Below are positions 1 to 8,125 of a stretch of 16,382 nt of DNA, piece by piece. Source of the stretch: Asterionellopsis glacialis. Taxonomy: Eukaryota > Bacillariophyta > Plagiogrammaphyceae > Rhaphoneidales > Asterionellopsidaceae. The translations under genes were made by a program, and so were the position numbers. The first letter of the stretch is position 1. Each line of letters opens with the position of its first letter. Location: positions 1-16,382 of the forward strand of contig WKLE02006740.1 of assembly GCA_014885115.2 (NCBI GenBank), written 5' to 3'. The notes under the pieces are model-generated. The model searched no databases, was not told where the DNA came from, and was given only the letters and a program-made list of their open reading frames with translations.

Positions 1-1009
1 GCAGGTGTGATCTAAAGTTGTTGGCACTTATTGCTTTGAAAATTGCATGGTTTGATAAAGACTGTCCTTTGTAGAATTTCAGACAGGTCGTCTGCCAAGA
101 TTGAATACAAAAACAGGACATATTATACTGATAAGTCTTCTTTTGCTCTTAGAAGAAAGGAAACAAGTGTCTATTTGCCCAGGAATGTTGCAAGAAATGT
201 GGCTTTGTTGGAGCTTGTTGTACATACTGACCCATCATTTTTTCTTGGTGTTATCTATCAAGAAAGCATCTGTTAATTCTGGAAGATACAAATGGTGACA
301 TGGATCTTGCCAATCAGGACTGGGCTTTAATCTTGTTTTGATATGGAGAGAGTGTATATTTAGCTCTGGTGATATGATTTGGGAGAACATCTACAATTTG
401 AAAGAAACCCTGTGGAAAAGAATATGTTACAAGTTAGAGAAATATAAATAAGACAACAACAAAAATGAGAAAAAGAAGTAAACAAGTTAAAATGAAAAGA
501 GACAAAAAAAACATGCAACAATCCTCCATGTCTATCCTTTAAGCAACATGTTCTTTTAAAAACTCCTAAGGGGTATAGTAACAACAGCATTGAGAGGTTG
601 ACCATGTTGAAGTATACATGTGCTAAGCTGGGATAGACTCCACATAGATTAATGAAGTATTGAACAGGAATGTTATTATGTACAATAGAAAATCTCAGAC
701 TGCTCATCATAGCATGGAGGATCAGGTGTTGTCTCTGACAGTGGTAATTGTTCTTGTTCAATTGGATAGTTATAATTTATTTGAACAGAACTATAACCTC
801 ATGCTGCTCATCATAGCATGGCAGGGTGGGGGTTTGCTTTTGTGCAGTAACCTATCCTAATGCTACATTTTTTGGTTTGATAAGATAACTTTACAACAAT
901 CACCAACTGAATTGTCTACATTACAATTAGCTGTCAGTGGTATCATCAAATGACTCCCATTTTTTTAGTTTGGATAACCAGAAGATATGAAATTTGATAC
1001 TTTTGAAAG
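1..1009. other. CpG-depleted non-coding DNA, probably part of the adjacent decayed element
   Basis: No gene is recognisable here. Short open frames exist on both strands, for example around 43-276 plus and 360-761 minus, but they match nothing I know and several lack an ATG. The stretch holds one CpG (89-90), exactly like the transposon relic to its right. I infer that it is the 3' part or flank of the same methylated element, or a second element next to it. I could not see the element's outer end or a terminal inverted repeat. Confidence 0.5.
660..821. repeat. Imperfect direct duplication
   Basis: A perfect 17-base block (tgctcatcatagcatgg) occurs at 701-717 and again at 805-821. Each copy is preceded by a ttgaacag block, at 660-667 and 781-788. 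The two segments thus look like a diverged short duplication inside the CpG-depleted region. Its function is unknown; old replication slippage is the simplest reading. Confidence 0.6.
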
Positions 1010-2999
1010 TTAAACTAAAGCATTGTTTTTGCATTCAAGAATGCATCTCTTTGAATGACTGCTACATCTGAACCATGGCAGACTCAACTCAAAGGGTTTC
1101 TGGGTTATACTTGTTGTATCTTCTCTAACATTTAAACAAGAGAGACAGTTGATGCCTGGTAGAAGATAACTTGGACCTTCAACATTATATTTGTAGTTCA
1201 CAACCTTGGACTCCTTGTAAAGGTTATCCATGTGGAAAACTGGAAGGTCAGAGTATGTTAGGGTTACTAGTACAGTTATTGAATGTACAAGCCTGCAGGT
1301 TACAGTTGTGTTTGTGTAATCTTTGTATGATAACCACAACAATATTATGCTGGGGATTATGTCTGGATCCTCTCTTGCCTGAAGATATTCTACATCTATT
1401 TAATCATACCAAGGTTTCCCTCTGTAAGCAGGGTTACATCTCATAATAATGGGCTGATCACCTGATTCCATACTACAAATTTCATAGTGACAATTGACTT
1501 GCTTTACCCCAATAGGGGATATCTCTTTTTTAGGAATCTAGTTAACACTCTAATATGGATGTTGTCAAAGGTCATAAAGGGATGAACAACTCCCTTGAAA
1601 CATGTTTGTTTGCCTATTCATGTAGACCAACCCAGACCTGCTGAATCTTTTTGAAAATTAAACATAGGTTTTGTGGTGCAATATGTTATATTATAGTAGG
1701 CAGCATTAGAACTCTTGTTGTAACTATTGACACCAATATCAGAAATGTTTTCTCCCTGGACCTTCAAATTTTCAATGTATGCTGTGATTGAGGAATACTT
1801 GAGACCATTGGTTGATATCATCATGTGAAAAATCTTGTGAGTACCTCTTGTTCTCTTTGCTAGATGCTTTATGAATGTCTTTAGATGACCCTCAAGGAAC
1901 TGTCCATAATTTTTTTGGGTTAAACAGTACTTATCAATTTGGTAAGAAATATGCATCAATCCATGTATTTTATTTGTCTTGGTCCCCATGGTCCAAGGAA
2001 TATCTCATTGAGGTCTGTATATATCCTTGACTAAGTCTATACAGTTGCATACTATCTTAGATTGAAGTATTTTTCTGATAATTTCCTCCACTTTTGGGAT
2101 CTTGTCTCTGGTTAGAGAAGCATGTAGGGAGATTCCTATCCAGCTTAATCTGGCAAATTTCTTTTCCAATGTCCCCAAGCATGCCAGGTAATGCCACAAT
2201 AGTCAACGGACTTAGGGGAACATAATCCTGACCTTGTATTCCTGAAAGCTTTGTTACACCAGTATTGAACAGAGCATGGGGCTTATTGCAATCACTCTGT
2301 CTTTTGCTATGCATTGCCAAAAGGCAAAGTCCACTTTCAAATTCTTTGCTTTTAAAGGGGTATTTTTGTGTGTGACCATTGCTGGTTGGAACAAGAACCA
2401 TAAAATTGAAAAGACATTTTAAAGCTAATTTGATAAGAACCTGTATAGAAGGACATGGAGAATTTCAAAGGGAGTGGCCTCAAATATTGTTCCTTCTATG
2501 TTTCCACTGAATCCAATATCTCTGAAAACTGGAATTTGTAGTAACTCGGATAGTCTATTGGCCCTATTCCTGCTGTCCAACACCCTGTAATTTTGAATCT
2601 GGTGGATGCATTGGTCAATTATATTGAGTATTATGAATGATTCTATAGCATTGCACATACCATCGGGGTTGTCAATATCTTCCTATTTAACACCACAACA
2701 CCTAGTAACTGGACAAGACTTTTTTTTGGAATATGATTTCTTGTGACAGCAGAGGGCACTGTGACCAGATGTATCACAAATAACAAAGGCAACTTCAAAA
2801 TGCAAGTTCAAAAACCCTTGTCTATACACCTTTCCATCCTTGTGGTACTTTGCCTGTAGCTCCATTAATTTGGACATGATGGAGGATCTGATACAGTCAT
2901 GGTACACCTGCAGGGATGTTGCATGAAGACCAGGACCTTTCGTTTGTTTTTCTCTTCCTGCTGGTGTTATCTTGCTTCTCTGCCAAAGGATGTCTACCC
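1010..2999 (-). pseudogene. Decayed transposable-element ORF (KDZ/Tnp2-like diatom repetitive family)
   Basis: No intact gene remains, but one protein can be followed on the minus strand by switching frames. From about 2999 to 2425 the frame reads through a single in-frame TAG (2683-2685) and carries CDTSGHSALCCHKKSY, EDIDNP and an FEATPFEILH motif. From about 2401 to 2160 a second frame carries RQSD and a VTKLSGIQGQDY...LTIVALPGML block. From about 2130 to 1618 the first frame returns, with WIGISLHASLTR and, after a TGA at 2005-2007, KIHGLMH...EGHLKTF.KHLAKRTRGTH. From about 1460 to 1010 the second frame holds PAYRGKPWYD, a TAA at 1400-1402, and a C-terminal tail. The K-x-H-x-x-x-H...E-x-H-x-x-x-K pattern resembles the C-terminal part of Tnp2/KDZ-type transposases, and the segment order fits a multicopy diatom ORF family as I remember it. 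The family assignment is inference; that this is a broken coding sequence is well supported. The N-terminal part appears to be missing beyond about 3000. Confidence 0.72.
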
Positions 3000-3084
3000 A
3001 GATTCGGTCTTACGCAATCTGGAGGCTTCCTGTACGGGGCCTGTGAGCCTCTCATGATGATCTCTTCGATCCTTACTCCATGAC

Positions 3085-3104
3085 TTACCGATATGCATCG
3101 GTAA
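3085..3104. repeat. Perfect 8-bp inverted repeat (hairpin) beyond the phosphatase stop codon
   Basis: The arm ttaccgat at 3085-3092 is the exact reverse complement of 3097-3104, with a 4-base loop (atgc). It lies about 100 bases past the stop codon of the minus-strand phosphatase, so it may fall in that gene's 3' UTR. It also sits just outside the border of the CpG-depleted relic. It could be a 3'-end RNA structure, a protein-binding palindrome or chance. Confidence 0.5.
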
Positions 3105-3201
3105 TCTTTTATAAAAAATTGTTCATCAGTTGAAAGTCATATCTTTAAAATAGATAAGAATTACTATGTGTAAATGAGTTCTCAGGTTTATTCTAGCTTA
3201 T

Positions 3202-6200
3202 CTATGTTCTTTGCTTTGAACCATTTTTTTTCGTGCTCTTCGGTTTTGGGGGGAGAAGCCTTCCTAGCAGACTAACACGAAAAGTAGCAAATACAGGTCG
3301 GTGATCTGAATGAGTAGCTTCTGTGACGGATCGATACTCTAAAACTCTGACACCGTTTGGTTTGTACAAAACTCGGTCAGTCCAGGCAGGAACTCGCTGC
3401 TTGTACGAGGTATCATAGTCCTTCGTACCCTTGTCAAATTTGAATGTCGGAGGAAATGTTATCTTACCTTCGGCAAAATCTGGAAATGCTGCTCCTTCCG
3501 CTATCGTTCGAAGGAGCTGATCATGTCTAAGTAATTCCATTCTTAGTTTTTCAGGATCAGATGAAGATTTCATTTCTGAAACCGTAAATTCAGCAATTTC
3601 ACGGGGGAGTTCTACACGATAGTTCAAATCGCCACAAAAAAAAACGCGATCCGTGGATTCTAGCAAGTAAGCACCACTAGTGTCTGATTCCTCGCCGTGG
3701 TCCTCTTTAGGCTCCAATATTGCTGGTGGGGCCTGTGCCTCGAGTTCGCTTATAATGCGCCAAAAGTCCATATTTCGAGCATCGACGTTCTTCACATGCG
3801 CCGCTAAATGAGCAGTTACAAAAAGCATTCGTACTGACTTGGCTCTTGACTTGCTGGTGTCAGTAGCTTTGTTAGTATTTTTTCTTGCTTTCATCTTAAG
3901 AAACGCCGCGATACCCCCCTTGTTATGGAAAACATTCCCAATCCCGCACGCGACGTCGGCAATTCTAACTGCCTCGACTTCTCCAAGAATAGATCTTTTA
4001 CAAAACAAGCCAAATTGTATGCCTCCGAAACTATGGATTGCGAGAGGTACGTAAGCTTTACCGAGGTGCTTGATCATTAGCCGCCTGAATTCTCGGGATC
4101 GGTGACCTTCAGTACGGCGAGGCTTCACATTCTCGCATTCCTGTCCTGAGATCAATACAATATCGCTGCCTGTATTAGTCTTCCTATTTTCCCTGTCACT
4201 CCGAGAAGAGGACAAAACAGTATTGCGAAAACGACGAATGAAAGATGCTTCATCCTCCAATGGTGCCAATTCCGCTAGGTTCCACGTTGACACAGAAACC
4301 GTTATATCACTTTCATCATCTTGGGAAGCGTCCAGAGCTTGGGTGTCAATAACTTTAATAGGCTCGTCATTGAGTCCATTTTTTGTCAGCTCCTCAACTT
4401 CTATCAGGTCACCTCCTTTGATCACCTTTTTCTCTCCCCTCTCAATATCGGCTGCTATCTCCTTTGCCGCGTCTGTGAGATCTGCATTTGAATCCCCCTT
4501 TATATCGTAAATAACTTGTGTCTCTTCTTGCTTGCTAATATCCTCAGCTTCATATGCTGTTACATGCCTTATATCATATGCATCATCAGGCTCCATTTCT
4601 TGACTTTTATTTGAATCATTGTGTGCCTGAGTCGGATCAATAAAAACGGATGAATTATCATTTTGAGTCGTGGGATCCTCTTTTTCGTCAGAATCCTTTT
4701 GTTCTATTTCATCCTTTTCTTCTTCGTAATCATCGGAGCTTGTTGTTTCAAGTTTGGGATTTTCAGAGGATTCCTCCAATAGCACATCAGCCTCGTCCTT
4801 AGCACTTATTGTATCGTCCTCCATGTCAACTGCTCCTTCCATGAGTCCACCCGAATCATGTTCTTCCTTTATGTTACGAGAATCATCATCAGTTACTATG
4901 CCCTCAACCTCCTCTTCCGAATCATTAATATCAGGAATAATATCTATGTTGGCAGATTCCACATCTTTTGTGACTTGGTCCACTTCGCGGATGTCATTTT
5001 TAGCCAACTCGTCGTCCTCACTCCTTGAAAGATCTTCGGACAGCATGTTGTTCGCTTCATCTTCAACCAATGATAAGGACTCACCCGTTACACTTTGTGT
5101 CTCCGAATGATATTCACCAATGCAACTCTTGTCTATGTTGTTGTTGTTACTGTCATTGTGGACAACTATTTCATCGGCTGTATTCTCTGCTGAAGAAATT
5201 ATCGTATTGTCATCCATCATGCTCGTATCTTTTTGATGCTCCATAGCAACACCCCCATCACCATCTACAATGGTACCAATAAGGGGTTCAGGTTGTTCCT
5301 CAATTCTAGGTAAACTCTCTTCCTTTTGCTCAGTAAGAGAACCATCATCGCTGTCGCCACTTTCGTCCTTCAACTTGTCCGTTGCTGCAGGTATGTTTGG
5401 CTCGTCGTCTTCGACAACATTTTCCCCCTCAAAATTTTCGTCAACGACATTGGCACTATTTTCAAATTCAATGGTCTCAGATATATTGGACCCATGATCA
5501 TCAGTATACTCTGCAACGGTTCCAATCCTACCACTTTCTTCTTCCAAAGTTTGGTCGGTATCCGTTAAAACAACATCCTCATCCTTCCCTGGAACCTTTT
5601 GCATTACTTCTATATCATTCTCAGCCAACGTAATTTCATCCTCTCCCACAGTAGATGAAAGTTGTTCTTGATCCTTCTTCGTCTTATGTTTTTTTACTTT
5701 GCGTTTCTTCTTCTTTTTCGCCTTTTTGATGGAACAGCTGGTTTCTGCCCCTTCCTTAGCATCTAATTTCATAGCTGCTGAATTTGAAGCACCGGCGCTC
5801 TTTTCCTCTTCTTCTAATTTTTCATCACTTGATACTACAGTGTTGCTTGTATTGATATGTTTCTTCACACTTTTCCGGTGCTTTTTCACTTTGTGTACCT
5901 TTTTTTTCTTGATTTTTCGAGCGGTCTCGGTCACCACCTCATCATTGGAAAGAACTTCTTCGCGTGGTGTTCCCTTTACCTTGTCTATTGCTATCTTCGC
6001 ATCCTTACTATTGCTTGGCTGTACTGAGGACTTTTTCTTAACTTTCTTCTTGATCTTTTTCTTCCGTCGGCCTTTTTCTTTTGCTTCATCATTCTTATTC
6101 TCTTCTGTGCTGTCGCCGCCACCCCGAAGTTGAAAATTTTGTACTACAAAAGAAACAGATTTGAAAGGTGTTCTAGCCGAGACCTGAACAGCTAGAAAAA

Positions 6201-6237
6201 GGCAAAAGATGAGAAGGACAACAGGGCCACGGAACAT
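3202..6237 (-). CDS. Inositol polyphosphate 5-phosphatase with signal-like leader and long charged N-terminal extension
   Basis: A single uninterrupted 1011-residue ORF with ATG in a favourable context (A at -3). The catalytic domain occupies about residues 645-990 and has the complete endonuclease/exonuclease/phosphatase signature of 5-phosphatases: TWNLAE (651-656), GQE (698-700), GNVFHNKGG (767-775), FVTAHLAAH (806-814), CGDLNYR (868-874), ITFPPTFKFD (926-935), QRVPAWTDRVL (947-957) and HSDHRPV (976-982). Metal- and substrate-binding positions look intact, so an active enzyme removing the 5-phosphate from inositol phosphates or phosphoinositides is expected. Residues 1-21 form a hydrophobic leader ending QVSA, read as a signal peptide or signal anchor, followed by an LRGGG element (37-41). 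Three Lys-rich clusters (56-69, 108-126, 171-188) precede an Asp/Glu/Ser-rich, probably disordered segment to about 640. No SH2, PH, Sac or other accessory domain is visible. The leader is odd for an enzyme whose substrates usually face the cytosol. Confidence 0.93.
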   Translation of the reverse strand: MFRGPVVLLIFCLFLAVQVSARTPFKSVSFVVQNFQLRGGGDSTEENKNDEAKEKGRRKKKIKKKVKKKSSVQPSNSKDAKIAIDKVKGTPREEVLSNDEVVTETARKIKKKKVHKVKKHRKSVKKHINTSNTVVSSDEKLEEEEKSAGASNSAAMKLDAKEGAETSCSIKKAKKKKKRKVKKHKTKKDQEQLSSTVGEDEITLAENDIEVMQKVPGKDEDVVLTDTDQTLEEESGRIGTVAEYTDDHGSNISETIEFENSANVVDENFEGENVVEDDEPNIPAATDKLKDESGDSDDGSLTEQKEESLPRIEEQPEPLIGTIVDGDGGVAMEHQKDTSMMDDNTIISSAENTADEIVVHNDSNNNNIDKSCIGEYHSETQSVTGESLSLVEDEANNMLSEDLSRSEDDELAKNDIREVDQVTKDVESANIDIIPDINDSEEEVEGIVTDDDSRNIKEEHDSGGLMEGAVDMEDDTISAKDEADVLLEESSENPKLETTSSDDYEEEKDEIEQKDSDEKEDPTTQNDNSSVFIDPTQAHNDSNKSQEMEPDDAYDIRHVTAYEAEDISKQEETQVIYDIKGDSNADLTDAAKEIAADIERGEKKVIKGGDLIEVEELTKNGLNDEPIKVIDTQALDASQDDESDITVSVSTWNLAELAPLEDEASFIRRFRNTVLSSSRSDRENRKTNTGSDIVLISGQECENVKPRRTEGHRSREFRRLMIKHLGKAYVPLAIHSFGGIQFGLFCKRSILGEVEAVRIADVACGIGNVFHNKGGIAAFLKMKARKNTNKATDTSKSRAKSVRMLFVTAHLAAHVKNVDARNMDFWRIISELEAQAPPAILEPKEDHGEESDTSGAYLLESTDRVFFCGDLNYRVELPREIAEFTVSEMKSSSDPEKLRMELLRHDQLLRTIAEGAAFPDFAEGKITFPPTFKFDKGTKDYDTSYKQRVPAWTDRVLYKPNGVRVLEYRSVTEATHSDHRPVFATFRVSLLGRLLPPKPKSTKKNGSKQRT

Positions 6238-6660
6238 TCTGCTACAAAAGTCAGTTACCGAACACTGATTTGATGTTCATCAAAGGCAGAGGTCCACAAT
6301 ATAATTGGAATTTACTAATGCATGAGACAAGATGATGGGTGAGGGTCTGATGTCTGATGATCGCCGGGAGATGAATCTTACCACTCGTTGCATCTCTGCG
6401 TTGTGTGATGTTTCTTGGGTGCTGAAAATCTGACGTGTGGAAATCCAATTTCGTACGAATACCAGACGAGAACAAAAATCGGCACAATTTGGGACACTGA
6501 CATTTTTTAATTTTCTTGAGACTAATTTGAATCTGTTGCTGCAGCTACGAAATCACGTGATCCTTGTCGAATAATTAATTTAGTGCCTGCCTTGCTCTAG
6601 AGATTACGGTCCTAACAATGATCAATAATGCCTGCTTCCTGCACGATCTTTTATTTTACA
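6238..6660 (-). promoter_or_regulatory. 5' flank of the phosphatase gene with an ATCACGTGAT palindrome
   Basis: This minus-strand 5' flank has normal CpG content and no convincing gene; a short open frame at 6251-6487 starts only at a TTG. At 6552-6561, about 315 bases upstream of the ATG, lies a perfect 10-base palindrome ATCACGTGAT. Its CACGTG core is the classic G-box/E-box bound by bZIP and bHLH proteins. That the palindrome regulates this gene is inference. Confidence 0.35.
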
Positions 6661-6811
6661 TAGTCAATACTGTAGTGGGCCTCTAAAGAGCTCAAGAGAG
6701 TAGAGGACAACAAAACTGCCCTATCTCTAATTTCACAGGGAATAATCCTGGTACAGTATCAATAATCATGTTCAGCCATCTTAGATCTATGGGATTGTTG
6801 GGAAAGATGGG

Positions 6812-8037
6812 ATGTTGGATATATCAAATGAGGAGTCCCACCAAGATAACCAGATGAATATAAATTTATGGATAGTAAAAAGAAACCAGAAATTCAGAGG
6901 AGAACTGTGGGTTTCACTGGACAATGCGGAGAAAACCAAGCAAAACATTGACCTCCTTGTCATAAATTGTAAAATGATTGAAAAATATGGTGCAACTGCA
7001 TAGAGAACAAAGCTTGTGAGGCTGGATGCGACATATCTGATAGGAGCACAAGGAATACGATGTCAAACACAACAAGGTTGATGGCAGCTAGACTTGCCCA
7101 TCTGGTTCCTGATTTTTTTAATGGTGACAACAACAAAATAATCATGAAAATGAAACAACCAGAGCTTTTGGCACAAATGAAAAGAAACAACCAAGCTTTG
7201 TATTGCATTAGCCAGGTTGTATGCTCATGAGATGGTCTTAGATAAGGAAGAGTGGAAGAGAGAAAGTACATTGAGTTAGAAGGTAAGTACCAAGAATTGA
7301 AAGTGAATTATGCAAGCATGATAACTCTGATGACATCATCCATGTCAAGTTTAAAAACTAACATGAAAACACGGTTTGAGTGTTTTGATGAGCAATCCTC
7401 CCTAATCATTGGAGAGAGGATGTAATGGTTGACTCATCAGGTAACATTTACAACTTACCTGACCTTTCTACTGCTGTTGAAGAGTCACTCCATAAAACAG
7501 TGACAACACCAAAACTCAGGTCAAGTACCAGAAGACACAAGAAGAAAAATCTGCTAAAACACAAGCCACCATCAAGAAAGTGCCCACAAGGAACACAAAA
7601 GAACATGATAATAGTGTTGGTTCTGATGACACTACAACCTGTCCCAAAACCTACAACACACCATGCTTGAACAACACCAAGAACAGCAAGAAAAAGGCAG
7701 TTAAAGAGGAGGAAAAATCGTTGGGATGGTAGCGCTCCTTTACTGGAGGATGCTAGCCCTACTGACCCAATGTAGGGTCTACCTGCAACCGCACAACTGG
7801 CGTCATTATTGGGCTGAACCAACGATGATGAAGGAACAGGAAAAGAACAAGTTGGGAAACAGCACGAGTAGAAACACAATGCTGGTCCGTAAGAAGGCTG
7901 CTGTCATGTGGTGTCCGAAATTCGGAAGGGTGCTGTGCAGAACACCCTCCAACGAATCTCCATCCAATGTGAAGGAATCATTACCTGTTGAAGTTAGATT
8001 GTACTTAAATTCTACTAGTAAAAATAATTTTTTGTGA
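6812..8037 (+). pseudogene. Decayed plus-strand coding relic, family unknown
   Basis: I do not recognise this protein. Plus-strand coding character persists through shifting frames and stops. A start-like piece runs from 6812 to 7000. Around 7060-7210 another frame gives TRLMAARLAHLVPDFFNGD and KQPELLAQMKRNNQALYC. Around 7268-7420 comes a helix-rich, possibly coiled-coil piece beginning YIELEGKYQELKVNYASM. From 7425 there is DSSGNIYNLPDLSTAVEESL, then a Lys/Thr/Ser-rich polar tail to about 7728 and a possible further piece (SAPLLEDASPTDPM) after it. At least three frame changes and several stops exclude an intact gene. The part up to 7718 has only four CpGs, matching the transposon relic on the other side of the phosphatase gene; after 7719 CpG returns to normal. 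A mobile-element origin is inferred from that decay pattern, not from a recognised domain. The exact ends are uncertain. Confidence 0.45.
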
Positions 8038-8093
8038 ACTCCTCTTGTCTTTTATCTATTTTTGGGTGATATGAGCCCGAACTAGTGATTATC

Positions 8094-8125
8094 TGTCGAT
8101 TTGACCCCCGAATAGCAAATCGACA
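8094..8125. repeat. Perfect 10-bp inverted repeat with 12-base loop
   Basis: tgtcgatttg at 8094-8103 is perfectly complementary to caaatcgaca at 8116-8125, separated by the C-rich loop 8104-8115. It begins about 57 bases after the last open frame of the plus-strand relic. It may be a 3'-end RNA hairpin, an element end, or a protein-binding palindrome. The perfect 10-bp stem makes chance less likely than for the other small hairpins here. Confidence 0.6.

Noticed and set aside
43..276. 77-codon plus-strand ORF in the CpG-free block
   Set aside because: No recognisable protein; open frames are common in this element-derived DNA and the opposite strand carries the neighbouring relic.
5699..6133. 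144-codon plus-strand ORF rich in Phe/Leu, and other plus-strand ORFs at 4223-5633
   Set aside because: They are antisense shadows of the Lys- and Glu-rich codons of the phosphatase N-terminal extension.
7448..7879. 143-codon minus-strand ORF rich in Cys/Phe/Leu
   Set aside because: It lies antisense to the Lys/Thr-rich plus-strand relic, and its composition is the complement of those codons.
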